From the NCBI GenBank assembly GCA_015698045.1, contig BLAL01000006.1:682001-746000 (forward strand): a stretch of 64,000 nt of DNA, read 5' to 3'. Below are positions 1-13,235 of this stretch, one piece after another (the first letter of the stretch is position 1; every line of letters begins with the position of its first letter). The notes under the pieces were generated by a model that had not been told where the DNA came from, made no database searches, and saw only the letters and a program-made list of their open reading frames with translations. Origin of the DNA: Rhizophagus clarus (taxonomy: Eukaryota; Glomeromycota; Glomeromycetes; Glomerales; Glomeraceae). The translations under genes were made by a program, and so were the position numbers.

Positions 1-549
1 TATTAAAGAGAGCAAGACTTTTCCTTTAAAAATTTAAAAGAACATATCAGATATTTATTTTGTTAAAAGATAAACGATTTATTAAATTTCGTCAAGATAA
101 AATGTCTTTTGTTATATTTAAGGAACAAGTCTTCTTTCATTAAAAACGCGTTGAAAGTATCAAATTATTATGATCGGTTATCATTCATCAAACAGATCTG
201 TTGATATAGTGATATGGTTGATATCATGATAGCAGAATTCTCAGTAGGTCAAATATAATAACGATTTACAACATGTGCGAAGGACAAGCATCATAAAAGT
301 TTGATAATCATCATCTTAAAATTTAGATTGCTGTTAATAATTATTGTAAGGTAAGAGAATTCAGCAAAAATTTTTACTAAATTTAACTTTGACAATTTTT
401 CTGACATTAGCGTCCAATCATCGCTACTCACCTTACGCTCGTTACCTTTGTCAGATACATTATATCTTTTATAGTTTAAATAAAATAAATTTATTAAATG
501 TTTGTTCATCTCGTTAAGTCCGACGTTTATTACAATATATATAATCTTT
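1..549. other. AT-rich flank, no gene seen
   Basis: No open frame with recognisable content. A short minus-strand frame at 291-509 looks like chance. The stretch is the 3' flank of the minus-strand kinase gene that ends at 550. Confidence 0.5.
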
Positions 550-3500
550 TTAACTTTTAATATTTAACTCACTATTATTTTTTACATTCGAAATAAGTAC
601 ACTTAATGGTCTACTAGTATAAACTGCATTTGAATGTTGAGTATTTAAAGAATTCTGATCTGCAGAACTCATGTTCATTTCGTCCAATGTAGTTAACCTA
701 TAAAATACAACGTTATTATTGATTTATTACTTAATTTTTCTAAAGAAAGAGTTCTGAATCTCGAACTTATATTAACCTTTGAGTATTTGTTTCTATATCA
801 AAATCTAATTCGGTTGAAATATATTCTAGAAAATATAAAAAAAATTAATGCTAATTCGAAATTAAGGAAAATATTTACGGTCACGTGATACTTACGAGAG
901 TTTGTAGATGATTTAGATGATTTCAAGTAATTAGAATCCTCCGTTTCAATTTTACTACTATAAATAATAAATTGGTTATTTTAAATTCAATAGGTGTTAT
1001 TTCTTTAGGTCACAATTACCTTTGGATATCAAACTCATATTCTTCTGAAACGTATACTATAAAGATAAAATAAATTATATTTATTATGATTTTCGTTAAA
1101 TTAAATAATAATTTGTTTTATTAATACAAAACAAATACCTCGTTTTGAAATTGTTGAAGATGAATTAACAGATGAAGCTTGAGAAATAAAAGAATTTAAA
1201 GGTTTACTGGTATAATCTGAAATATATATTATAAAGTAAATTTATTTATTGCAAAGAGTTATAAGACTTATGTAATGATTTCGATAAATTATATATTAGA
1301 ACAAACTAATACTGTACCTTGTTTTGAAATCGGTGATGATGAATTGACGGATGAAGGTTGAGAAATAAAAGAATTTAAAGGTCTACTAGTATAAATAGCA
1401 CTAGGATGTTGTTTTTCAACAAATTCGGGACCAAGCTGTTTCGATCGTATTAATTCTGTTCGTGTTTCCTCAGCTTTCCTGAATATTGCACTTTTTCTAC
1501 ACTTTTTATACCAATCATCAGCGGCTTCTTTAATTTCTGTTATGGAAGGTCTTTTTGAAGGATCAGAATCCAAACACCTTTTTATTAAATTAGAATAACA
1601 CTCGGGAGTATCATTTGTAATTATAGGTCTTTTTGGTCTTTTTTCATCAATAATTTGATAAATAAGATTAATATCATGTTCAACATTGAAAAATGGTTTG
1701 CGACCTGATGTTAATTCCCACATAATCATGCCCAAACTATATATGTCAGACTCTTTTGAAAATGCACCACCTTTAAATATTTCCGGTGCGACATAAGGTA
1801 TTACTCCATATATTTCATTATTTGATGAATTATTTGCTGGTTGTGATAATCCTAAATCCCCAATTACCCATTTCTTATGATCATTTTTTAACGATAAGAT
1901 ATTTCCACTATGAAAGTCTCGATGTATAAAATTTTCGTTATGAATAGTCTTAAGTCTAGAATGAAAAAAATTAAATAATTTAATATCATTTCATATTATT
2001 ATTAAGAATAGCAACAATTATATAAATATAAGTGTACCCGTCTGAAATTTGACATAAAATAGTTAACTTTGTGGTCCATTTAATATCTATAAAATTTTTT
2101 CTTAAATAATTATGTAAATCTCCTCCACCCGCATATTCCATTATTAACATATAATCTTTTATTTCAGGATCTTGCGTAATACCATAATATTTAACAATGA
2201 AAATCGTATCATAACATCGATGGAGTGATTTCACCTTAAATGATAGATTCGATTTCGTAAGTTAAAATGTAATTACATAAATATTATAAATATTAATTAC
2301 CTCATTTAAGAAATTACTTATATCACGTGATTGTAAAAATCTCTTTACAGCAACATCAGTTTTGAACCAAGTTGCTTTATAAATAATACCAAATCCACCT
2401 TCTGCTATTTTTTCTAAATTTTTAATTCGAGAATATGGGATCCATTCCATTATTCGTTTTGAACTAATGTTCTTTAATTCATGGTCAATAAAATTATATA
2501 CGTTTAAAGGATCAAAATTTTTATTTGTATTATTCATATAATTAGCAATTTTATTATGATTGTCAATATTGGTTCTAGTTGAAACAAGGAATTCATCTAT
2601 ATTATGATTTCCACTGCTAATATTTGTAATATCAATGTCTATAGTTGATACTCTTTCACACTTTTTACATTGAGTTTGATCAGTAATTCCAAAAATAATA
2701 TTCGTTGTCAAACAATATCTACATCCAGAATAAATTATAAAACAATATGGGCACCATTTTTGATTATCAGTTATAAATTTTAGGTTGTGAGAACAAACAC
2801 TACTTTTGTTAGAAGTATCCCACCATGGTAAATAAAGAATTGGAATAAGTTTTTCAAATAAAGTTGATTTTATCCATCCGGAAGAAATGTAATAGCAATC
2901 TGAACACATTTTAGGCCCGAAAGAAACTTGATTAATTAATTTTACGCACAGTTTACAATCTTCTTCTATAAACATATATTGCTTTGTAGTATCATGGTGA
3001 TCATAATAATTTTTAATATATAAAATCTCAGAACAATCCTCGCACCACTCTTGAATATATCTCGTACGAAAATCAATACTTCTAGTTTCCTCATGTTTAA
3101 TACATTGATCATTTGTATATATACACACATCTAAATATCTGTTATTGTCTGTTGCACTTATATTTTTAACATACATTAGTAAACATGTTTTACATAGGGA
3201 ATTTAATTGTCTCCAAAAACTTTGATCGATTAATTGATTATTTTATAGAGAGTATGATCGATCAAACTCGATCAATCATGTTTGATCGACCAATTTAATC
3301 GATCAAATAGTAATCGCCATATTAAATTTTAAATTAAGTAAATTAAGTTTGATAATCGATATTTATATTATGAAAAAATTTATTATGAAAGTTTATCATT
3401 TGTTATTTTATTATGTATTTTCAAGCTAAATTATTCTTAGTTTATTCAAATGGAAAAAAAATAATTCGCTTACAGCTTCCGGCAAAAAGTTTTTAATATT

Positions 3501-3877
3501 AATAATATTATAAAAATCTGCCTGTACAGTATACTAAAATTAGAATTTTTTAATCAATTAAATAGAAGTTATCATATGGTTATTGATTGATTGTATTGAT
3601 TGATTATATATTTGATCGATCATAATTAATCGGATTCTAAATTTTGTGATCGATTAATTGATTGATCGATCAATCATCGATCATAATCAATATAATTAAA
3701 TTCCCTAGTTTTACAGTATTTTTGTTTATATAAAAGTGTAACAGAGTATGTGTCTCCACAATTATAGCATCTGTTTTTTTCATTATTAAAAGGAATAAAC
3801 AAAATAGGATCTGGGTTAGATTTTAATACTGGTGTTGGGTCAAAACAATTCTCATTACTTTTATTTGTAACTTCCAT
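550..3877 (-). CDS. Cysteine-rich TKL-like protein kinase, exon 1 split by a MITE
   Basis: Eight exons read by splice sites and frame: 3877-2301 (containing the MITE 3195-3707), 2234-2038, 1955-1318, 1216-1139, 1056-1020, 957-896, 825-777, 697-550. With the MITE and one target copy (521 bp) left out, the exons sum to 2265 nt, 754 codons plus stop, all phases consistent. The N-terminal ~230 residues carry repeated CxxC pairs (CYNC, WCEDC, CKLC, CSDC, WCPYC, GCRYC, QCKKC), probably zinc-binding. The kinase domain follows: glycine loop EGGFG near residue 319, VAVK lysine near 338, HRD near 431, DLG (not DFG) near 451, APE near 476. A serine-rich tail has YTSRPL motifs. The MITE falls at codon 57, between the cysteines of one CxxC pair, and shifts the frame. 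An in-frame ATG at 3176 could still give a kinase lacking the first 60 residues. The substrate is unknown; a role as a cytosolic signalling Ser/Thr or Tyr kinase is inferred. Confidence 0.82.
1139..1216 (-). repeat. Duplicated 78-nt exon in kinase tail
   Basis: This exon (phase 1 at both ends, 26 codons) repeats the last 78 nt of the preceding exon (about 1318-1395). Both encode a YTSxPLNSFISQxSSVNSSS-type segment ending in ISK and both are followed by a GT donor. A symmetrical exon duplication lengthens the tail without changing frame. The final exon has a more distant YTSRPL copy. Confidence 0.75.
3187..3715 (+). mobile_element. hAT-type MITE (513 bp) with 8-bp target duplication
   Basis: The element spans 3195-3707. 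It begins TAGGGAATTTAATT and ends with the inverted copy AATTAAATTCCCTA. The 8-bp sequence GTTTTACA flanks it on both sides (3187-3194 and 3708-3715). TIRs starting TAGGG and 8-bp duplications are typical of hAT elements. The interior has many GATCGATC/ATCGAT motifs near both ends and no coding frame, so it is non-autonomous. The copy at 24900-25412 has the same length in the opposite orientation and differs at only one position in my reading. Confidence 0.92.
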
Positions 3878-3899
3878 TCTAATGAAGCTTCCGTAGAAT

Positions 3900-5650
3900 A
3901 ATATAATATTATTTATTTATTTTTTATTACAGTATTTATAATGTTATTCAACCTGTTATCTGTATTACCAAAATGGTTAATAAAATAAAAAAATCCTTTT
4001 CAAGTTACATGACAAGGGCGATACCGAGCATAATGTTGCACCTGTAGCGGAATTTGTTTTCCAATTTTTTCTTTGCGCCTTTTTGTACAAACAAAACAGT
4101 TCTTTGAAATCAAATTTTCGTCCATCAATCATTCAAAAATTGACGTTCTTGATTTTATTACAAGTAAATGTAATTGACCGGCAAAAATAACTGAAGTTTA
4201 TTTATTTGGATACAACTAAATATAAATTATACGCAACATTTCGTAAACTATATTGTACAAAGAAATTTGTCCTTAGCTTTAGAATCTAGAATTTCTTAGT
4301 AGAAAAAAATGAATTTTCACAATGAACACCATTTTAGATAATTTTCAATGAAGAATTTCACAATGAACCTCAATAGTGTCTCATTTATATGTTTCTATTT
4401 ATGGCATCCTAGACAATCATTACCGTGAGCCAGAAAACAATATTATAAATATATGAAAGCACTAATATATTAAAGCACTTTGAATAACTGCCTTTTTAAA
4501 TAAAGTCTTACTTTCTTTTCATATGATCAAATTACAATGAACTTTCTTTGAAATTTTTATTCAATCAGTGTTCCCGATATTAAATACTGATTGTTTAAAT
4601 TCCATTTTAACACAACAAAATATTGCCAAGCATTTCTATGGAAGGTTTTTTTATATATATATGAAAAAGGATTAATTTCAAAACGTCAAAAATATTAAAA
4701 ATTACAATATTTTCGATTCATACTAACACATTATACTTCCATGAAAAAAAAGAAAAAGAAAAAATCACATATACAATAGTTCGAGATTGTAATTATAAAT
4801 GTAGAAAAATCGGCTGAATCGTAGCACTGGGGATAAAGAAGTCATAGCATACTTATGAACGAAAGTTTCGACCGTAGCGAACTCCGTTATTGCTGAGACC
4901 CGATTCATAAATATGACAACTTTTGTTTCAGTATTAGTTCATACATAACATTTCTGCTAGTTTATATTTCTTATTTCTACCACTTCTATTAGTCTATATT
5001 TCTCGTTTGTACTGTATTTCTACTTCTGCAAGCTTATACTTTCAAAAGGAATTATGGTTTTCTTTAGTGTCCTTTTCTATTCTAGACTTATTGAAGAAAA
5101 GTTTTGCTCAAATGAATTAAGGCATCTTATAAGTAGTTTTTTTCTCTCGGTATATTCACCTCTCGGTATATTCACACCATTGACACCAATATTTGCACAA
5201 ACTATGCCTAATGCATTTAGCATTAAACTTTCATTTTTCTAAAACCTTGTAGTATTTTTTCTTTTTTTTTTTTAAGTGATATGTGACTTTGAAATTATTC
5301 CCTTTTTATATTCCTATTTTTATCTTTATTAGAAATATTTATGAAATTTCTTATTTTTTTTGTAGCTTATCAATTATTATTATTTATTTTTTGTATTATC
5401 GCTCAATACCATGTGACCTTAATTAGACGGTACTATTTGTACGATTGTTGAATAAAGTTGCATGAAATTATTTCCTTGATTTACTTCTATTGTCTGAAAA
5501 AAAAAAAAATTTAGTTTACGTGTTATTGCCCACAATAGAGAAATTTGAGTTACTAACTAATTTTGTTCATATGGCTGTGAGCAAAGTGAACCAATAAAAA
5601 AATTGACCAAAATTTGGATGATCTAGAGCTCTTTAGTACAGTTACTATAT
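3900..5650. other. No gene recognised
   Basis: Upstream flank of the kinase gene followed by AT-rich sequence with homopolymer runs. The plus-strand frame 5054-5242 has no recognisable features and is probably chance. Confidence 0.5.
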
Positions 5651-5659
5651 TATTATCAG

Positions 5660-5880
5660 AATAATACTAGTTTTAGTGTTTCGGGCGAAACCGAAACCTA
5701 ATTTTTGGCAAAACTTCTGAAACTTGGCGAGACTGGTTTCGCCACAAGTGCAAAATTCCGAAACTGGCATAATTTCCGAAACCTGGCGAAACTTCTGAAA
5801 CCTGGCGAAATTTTCGAAACTTGGCGAAACTTTTAATTGGTGCATTTGCATGTGACCTTGTGGTGAAACCTCCGAAACTT
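5660..5880. repeat. Degenerate CTGGCGAAACTTCCGAAA repeat
   Basis: Roughly nine imperfect copies of a CCGAAACYTGGCGAAAC-like motif run head to tail directly before the 36-bp array. The first copy lies in TAGTGTTTCGGGCGAAAC at 5674, which resembles a hAT terminus, but I found no matching right end. Confidence 0.6.
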
Positions 5881-6225
5881 CAAAAAAACATGCGCCAGAT
5901 TATAATGCATGTTTCTCAAAAAAACATGCGCCAGATTATAACGCATGTTTCTCAAAAAAACATGCGCCAGATTATAACGCATGTTTCTCAAAAAAACATG
6001 CGCCAGATTATAACGCATGTTTCTCAAAAAAACATGCGCCAGATTATAATGCATGTATCTCCAAAAATATGCGCTATATTATGATACATGTTTCCCAAAG
6101 TAATCCATGTTTCCCAAAGAAATATATATCAGAATATAATGCATATTTAAATGTGTTAGATTATAATGCATATTTCTTAAAGAAATATGCATTACCTTTC
6201 ACCGCATGTTTTCTAAAGAAATTTC
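5881..6225 (+). repeat. 36-bp hairpin minisatellite, array 1
   Basis: Five near-identical 36-bp units (about 5886-6065) followed by degenerate ones. Each unit has the self-complementary arms CATGCG and CGCATG around the loop CCAGATTATAA, then a TTTCTC and A-run spacer. Because 36 is a multiple of 3 both strands stay open, so the frames here are repeat artefacts. The same unit recurs inverted at 15.1-16.0 kb. Confidence 0.88.
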
Positions 6226-8190
6226 TTCTTTTATTTTAACTTAACTAGCAGATTTACCAGACATTTTTTTAGGTAATGTTACTTCATTATTCTTCTAATT
6301 TTTCTTCAAAATGAAGTACATTTAAATCCAATTCTTCAATTTTTTTTAGTTTAATATTTTCTTTTTTTTAATTAAGTTTATTTCATTATCATAACTCAAA
6401 CTAATATATGGTAAGATATTTGAAGGTTCAAATGTATTACTTAATAACCAGACTCTATTACTTTTTGTAAATACATTATTTTTAAAAATAACTTTTGTAT
6501 TCATTATAAGAAAAAAGGTTTCATTTGATATATAGTGATAATTTAAATCTTCTTTTTATTAAAAAATTTCCTTTTTTTATTATTTTATTTTAATTTATTT
6601 ATTTATTTAATGGTGTTACTATATTATTAGGCTGTTAATTTTTTATTTCATCTTTTAGTTTAAACCCATAAATTATTTATGCAATATTAATTTTTTTGGT
6701 TTATTGTTAGATTTTTTAATTTTTTTTAATGAGAATAGTTAATTTCTTAATAAAAAAAAGCTTAGTTTGCTTGTTAGTTATTTTAATAAGTATATTCATT
6801 CATTATTAGCAAAAGGGGAGTGCTTATTTATTTTTTTTATTTGTGAATAAATGAAAGGCTTGTTTATTTTATTTATTTGTTCTAATGTTTATTGATATTT
6901 TTTTTTTTTTATTATTTTCTAGATAAAATAAGAATACTCCTATTCATTTATTTGTTTAGATTTTTTAACTGGTGTTTATTTTTTTTAAAAAAAAAAGATG
7001 TTTATTTTTTTTTATAAACAAAGAAACTTGTTTGTTTATTTATTTATTTTTATGAACAAAGAAAACTTATGTGTTTGTTTATTATTATTTTTTTTTTTTT
7101 AATAAAAACGTATTATTTTAAATAAAAGATGTTACATTAATTAATTCATATTAGATATTAATTTAACATGCAATATACTATTGTGAGTATTATGTATTAG
7201 ATATTTGATATCTGATATGCAATCTAGTACAAATTTAAAACAATAAAAGGATTTTATGTCGATTTTTTACTGAATTTGGTAAATTTTTGTAGATCATTTT
7301 ACATTTTACCTGGGCATTTCACATAATTTCGCTGAAAATTTTCTATGTAGATCTATTCTCAATCTGTTAATCATCCGCATATACTGTTGCCGTGGATACA
7401 AAAAAAATATCCTTTTTGGTAAAAAAAACATTCATTTAATCCTGAAGTATATTATATACAGTACAGTACATATACTGTACTGTACTGTACTGTACTGTAC
7501 TGTACTGTATATATACTGTATATATATAAAGTATGAGTATAAACTATGAAAATATTGTTTGAAAATATTGTTTGAACATTTCTTTAGACCATTTTTCTGC
7601 AAAAACTCTTCCTGTGCTAGCACAGAAGGTTGTCTTCCTTGTAAATCACAAAATAATTGCATATTTTAACTTTTTGTTGATCAAAATTGAATAAAAAATT
7701 TCTTTCGTTTTTCTTTGATAATCATTTTATTTTATTTTCAAAAAAAAACATAAAATATAATAAACTTTTTTAAACTTTATTTAATTTGCTTATTTATTTA
7801 TTTATTTATTTATTTTTGTTGATAAATAATGTTTATTATCGTTTAGTATGATAAGCTTGAATTTATTCCGTTAATCCTTAGCAAAATTTTTTTTTTTTTT
7901 TTTTGATTTAATTTTTAAAAAAATTTTATGTAAAATAGAAACAATTAACAAGCAGTTAATAAATAAATATATTTTTTATTTTTTTATTATCATTATTTTT
8001 TTCATTATTATATTTTTGTTTTTATTTTTTTGAAATATAATGATAATAAAGTAATAAACCAATAAAATTCTATTGTACTTAATCTTGTCAATTAAAAAAA
8101 AAATAAATAACGATTTGTTTTAATCATTTTTAATTGTTTTTAACAAAAAAAATCATTTTCATAAAATCGTTTTTAATGGAAAAACAATGA
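6226..8190. other. Low-complexity AT-rich stretch
   Basis: Long T and A runs with TTTATT repeats and no gene. A TACTG pentanucleotide microsatellite lies at about 7455-7512 and makes the spurious minus frame at 7432-7662. Confidence 0.6.
7455..7512. repeat. (TACTG)n microsatellite
   Basis: About eight tandem TACTG units followed by TATATACTG variants. Confidence 0.85.
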
Positions 8191-8194
8191 AAAA

Positions 8195-9380
8195 ATTATG
8201 TTCTGAATGGGTCAGATCAATTCGAGTGACCGGTTAGGTTAACTCGATTAACCCGTTTCAATCCGAAGTTAAAAGAAAGTGCCGAGACACTTCTTTACAC
8301 TAAATGATTGTAAAAGAAATGGTCCAGTATTTATTTTTAGAATTTTATGCGAAAAAAATGCCAAACCATTTTTTCGTAATAGTTAACACAAAAAACCTCC
8401 GCTTTTTTTTGTAAATTTAATTTAAACCACTAAAAAGATGTTAAAAGAATGGCTTTTTTAATATTATTTTTAAATTAAAAAAAAAACATTTTTTAATAAT
8501 TTTTTTTTTAAATTAAACGCTTAAAAAAAAATTTATTTAGTTTTTTTTAAAATACACTTAAAAAAAACTTTTTTTAGCATTTTTTTTAATTAAATGATTA
8601 AAATAATTAAACGCTTAAAAAAAGCGGTTTTTTAATCGAACGCTTAAAAAGCGTTTTTAATAATTTTTTTTTTTTAAAATTAAAACGATCCAGTATTTTT
8701 TTTTAAAATTTTATGCGAAAAAAATGCCAAAACGTTTTTTCGTAATAGTTAACACAAAAAACCTCTGCTTTTTTTTGTAAATTTAATTTTAAACCACTAA
8801 AAAGATGTTAAAAGAATGGTTTAAACCACTTTTTTAATATTATTTTTAAATTAAACGTTCAAAAAAATGTTTTTTAGTTAAAAAGAAGCGTTTTTTAATA
8901 TATATTTTTTTAAATTAAACTTAAATTAAACGCTTAAAAAAAAGCGTTTTAATATTTTTTTAAAATTAAGTGCTTAAAAAAAATTTATTTAGTTTTTTTT
9001 AAAATTACGCTTAAAAAAAAACTTTTTTTAGCGTTTTTTTCAATTAAATACTTAAAAATAATTAAACGCTTAAAAAAAGCATTTTAAATATTTTTTCTAA
9101 AATTAAACGCTTAAAAAAAGCATATTTTTAATTAAACGCTTTAAAAAAGCGTATTTTAATTAAATCTTTTTTTTTTAACTAGAGTAATTTGGGTACAAGT
9201 TAGTAAGCTTCAATACCGATCAGTTTCAGTATCAAAACGGTTTCAGTTTACGATCAAACCAAAACATTCATCACTGCGGTTTCTATATTGATTTTACGAT
9301 TTTCCGAACTGACTTTACCAAATCAATTTATGATAATAAAAAAAAATGAGAAACCCATTTTCTTTATCATTTAATAAATT
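8195..9380. repeat. Hairpin-rich A/T repeat block with 366-bp tandem duplication
   Basis: The segment beginning TCCAGTATTT at 8323 recurs at 8689, so about 170 bp is repeated with a 366-bp period. Between and after these copies are many AAACGCTT…AAGCGTTT palindromes separated by A or T runs. A short GC-rich stretch at 8205-8275 and another at 9381-9465 carry GGGTCAG/GACCCG motifs like those at hAT ends in this window. Confidence 0.6.
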
Positions 9381-9835
9381 TAGAGCTCCGAACAGGTCAG
9401 TTCTGTTTGGGTAACCTACTCTGACCCAACCCGACCTGACCCGTTGACCCGAAAGTATTCGGATTACTTCAAATGATTAATAAAAAAAACATTGTACAAA
9501 TGTTTTGCGACACTTTTTAATAAATTATCACAAAAAAATGTTGCGAAATGTTTTTTTTAAATTAAAATATGCATTAAAAAACGTTTTCGCAATGTTTTTT
9601 ATCGAGTTGTTAAAAAGAAGTTACGAAACGTTTTTTTAATTAAATTGTGTATTATTCGAAACGTCATTTATCAAATTTTAAAAAAACCGTTGCGAAACGT
9701 AGAGTTCTGAACGGGCGGATAGGGTCGGATAATTGACTTAACCTGACCCGTGATATTCAAGTTGGGGCATCATGAATTTTAAATCAAAAAAAATTATTAA
9801 GTTTCGACAATTTTATATATGAAAAAATTTTAATA

Positions 9836-10740
9836 ACAAAAAAAAACAATTTTCTTAATTGTTTTTAATAACAAAAAAATGATTTTCTTAATCGTTTTTA
9901 ATAACAAAAAAATGATTTTCTTAATCGTTTTTAATAACAAAAAAATGATTTTCTTAATCGTTTTTAATAACAAAAAAACGATTTTCTTAATCGTTTTTAA
10001 TAACAAAAAAACGATTTTCTTAATCGTTTTTAATAACAAAAAAATGATTTTCTTAATCGTTTTTAATAACAAAAAAATGATTTTCTTAATCGTTTTTAAT
10101 AACAAAAAAATGATTTTCTTAATCGTTTTTAATAACAAAAAAATGATTTTCTTAATCGTTTTTAATAACAAAAAAATGATTTTCTTAATCGTTTTTAATA
10201 ACAAAAAAATGATTTTCTTAATCGTTTTTAATAACAAAAAAATGATTTTCTTAATCGTTTTTAATAACAAAAAAATGATTTTCTTAATCGTTTTTAATAA
10301 CAAAAAAATGATTTTCTTAATCGTTTTTAATAACAAAAAAACGATTTTCTTAATCATTTTTAATAACAAAAAAATGATTTTCTTAATCATTTTTAATAAC
10401 AAAAAATAAACGATTTATTAATCGTTTTAATAACAAAAAAAACAAACGATTTATTAATCATTTTAATAACAAAAAACAAACGATTTATTAATCATTTTAA
10501 TAACAAAAAACAAATGATTTATTAATCGTTTTAATAACAAAAAACAAACGATTTATTAATCGTTTTAATAACAAAAAACAAACGATTTATTAATCATTTT
10601 AATAACAAAAAACAAACGATTTATTAATCATTTTTAAATAATAACGAAAAAAAATAATTTATTAATCATTTTTAATAACAAAAATAAAATGATTTATTCA
10701 TCGTTTTTAATAACAAAAATAAAACGATTTATTCATCCAT
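9836..10740. repeat. 33-bp then ~36-bp minisatellite arrays
   Basis: About 17 copies of a 33-bp unit (TTTTCTTAATCGTTTTTAAT plus AACAAAAAAATGA) occupy 9836-10400. They are followed by about ten copies of a related ATTTATTAATCGTTTTAATAA unit. The 33-bp period keeps both strands open, giving artefactual frames of 176 and 190 codons with LLLKTIKKIIF-like repeats; these should not be taken as proteins. Confidence 0.93.
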
Positions 10741-11494
10741 ATGCGCCGATTTGAGGAATTTGCCGATCATCAATTATGTGGCGCAGTACCGATTAAAATC
10801 GATCAAAACCGTCCTTACATAAGAAAAAATAAGCCAAAAAATACTTAAAAAAACTTTTAAGACCTTTTCCAAAAAAATTTACCTCTTTAACCTGAAACCA
10901 GTAGAAGAAATTTCTAAAAAAAGGAATAAAAATATTATAAAATTAGTTTATTTAAAAAAAAGTAAGAATAAGCACCAGAATAATGATTTAACGAAAAAAA
11001 ATTGATTGAAAAATAATTAATAACGAATATCAAATAGATTTTAACTAAATAAACTAATCAATATATAATTTAAATTCACTAAAACATCGTTATTAATCTT
11101 AGAATTATTTATTTATTGAAAGATTATTTTTGAATAATTTTGCTGCCTAAATAAATTTTTTTTTATAAACTATTGAAAAAAAAATAAAAAAATAGCTCCA
11201 AGTTATATTTAATGTAAAATAACTACTAATATACTTGCCAAAATTCTTAACTTACATAATGTAAAAACTGGTGGAAAAGTTTGATGGGGAAGTTAATGGG
11301 GAGTTTAATATGGAGTTTACGAAAGAAAAAAATTTTTTAACGCTACTTTTGTTGAAGTAATTTCTCGATATTTGTGTCATATGATCATGTAGCACAAGAG
11401 TGATCCTTTTTGTGAAACTTATTTAACTTAATTTTTATCTAATTATCATCAAATTCCTTAATTTAGGCTAATTTTGTTAATTCCGAAAATCGGC

Positions 11495-13235
11495 AGATAT
11501 GCGTTTTTAATAACAAAAATAAAACGATCTATTCATCGTTTTTAATAACAAAAAAAAAACGATTTATTCATCGTTTTAAAAAAAAAACGATTTATTCATC
11601 ATTTTGAAAAAAAACGATTTATTCATCATTTTGAAAAAAAACAATTTATTCATCATTTTGAAAAAAAATGATTTATTCATCGTTTTGAAAAAAAAACGAT
11701 TTATTTATCGTTTTTAATAACAAAAAAAAACGATTTATTAATCGTTTTTAATAACAAAAAAAAATGATTTATTAATCATTTTTAATAACAAAAAAAAATG
11801 ATTTATTAATCGTTTTTAATGACAAAAAAAAATAGACGATTTATTAATCGTTTTTAATAACAAAAAAAAATGATTTATTAATCGTTTTTAATAACAAAAA
11901 TAAAACGATTTATTAATCGTTTTTAATAACAAAAAAAAATGATTTATTAATCATTTTTAAATAATAACAAAAAAGACGATTTATTAATCGTTTTTAAATA
12001 ATAACAAAAAAGACAATTTATTAATCGTTTTTAAATAACAAAAAAAACCAATTTATTAATCGTTTTTAATAACAAAAATAAAATGATTTATTAATCGTTT
12101 TTAAATAATAACAAAAAAGACGATTTATTAATCGTTTTTAATGACAAAAAAAAAATGATTTATTAATCGTTTTTAATAACAAAAATAAAACGATTTATTA
12201 ATCATTTTTAATAACAAAAAAAAAACCAATTTATTAATCGTTTTAAAATAATAACAAAAAAGACGATTTATTCATCGTTTTTAATAACAAAAAAAAAACG
12301 ATTTATTTATCGTTTTTAATAACAAAAAAAAATGATTTATTAATCGTTTTTGATAACAAAAAAAAAACGATTTATTAATCGTTTTTGATAACAAAAAAAA
12401 TGATTTATTAATCGTTTTTGATAACAAAAAAAAATGATTTATTAATCGTTTTTAATGACAAAAAAAAATAGATGATTTATTAATCGTTTTTAATGACAAA
12501 AAAAATAGACGATTTATTAATCATTTTTAATGACAAAAAAAAAATGATTTATTAATCGTTTTTAATAACAAAAATAAAACGATTTATTAATCGTTTTTAA
12601 TAACAAAAAAAAACAATTTATTAATCATTTTTAAATAACAAAAAAAACCAATTTATTAATTATTTTTAATAACAAAAATAAAGCGATTTATTCATCATTT
12701 TTAGTAACAAAAAAAAAACGATTTATTCATCATTTTTAATAACAAAAAAAAACGATTTATTTATTATTTTTAATAACAAAAAAAAATGATTTATTAATCG
12801 TTTTTAAATAATAATGAAAAAAAATGATTTATTAATCATTTTTAAATAATAACAAAAAAGACGATTTATTAATTGTTTTTAAATAATAACAAAAAAAAAC
12901 GATTTATTAATCGTTTTTAAATAATAACAAAAAAAAACGATTTATTAATCGTTTTTAAATAATAACAAAAAAACGATTTATTTATCATTTTTAATAACAA
13001 AAAAAAATGATTTATTAATCGTTTTTAAATAATAATGAAAAAAAAATGATTTATTAATCATTTTTAAATAATAACAAAAAAGACGATTTATTAATTGTTT
13101 TTAAATAATAACAAAAAAAAATGATTTATTAATCGTTTTTAAATAATAACAAAAAAAAACGATTTATTAATCGTTTTTAAATAATAACAAAAAAATGATT
13201 TATTAGTCATTTTTTAATAATCGTTTTTAATAATA
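11495..13235. repeat. CGATTTATTAATCG minisatellite, ~1.7 kb
   Basis: About 45 units of 31-42 bp. Each has a near-palindrome AACGATTTATTAATCGTT followed by a TTAATAACAAAAA spacer of variable length. Variants with TTCATC or TTTATC, an extra AATA, or GACAAAA are interleaved, so groups of units have been amplified together. Confidence 0.9.

Noticed and set aside
5821-6084. Repeat frame with QKNMRQIITHVS units
   Set aside because: Same 36-bp minisatellite; both strands open by period.
8195-9400. Possible further hAT ends at 8195 (TGTTCTGAATGGG) and 9381 (TAGAGCTCCGAACAGG)
   Set aside because: No partner terminus with a matching 8-bp duplication was found; they may be truncated copies.
9830-10409. 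Two long overlapping frames (190 codons minus, 176 codons plus) with regular hydrophobic repeats
   Set aside because: They come from a 33-bp tandem repeat whose period is divisible by three, so both strands stay open; no splice signals or non-repeat ends support a protein.
9836-13235. CRISPR-like array of regular repeats
   Set aside because: Units are contiguous or separated only by A-runs; there are no unique spacers and the DNA is eukaryotic.
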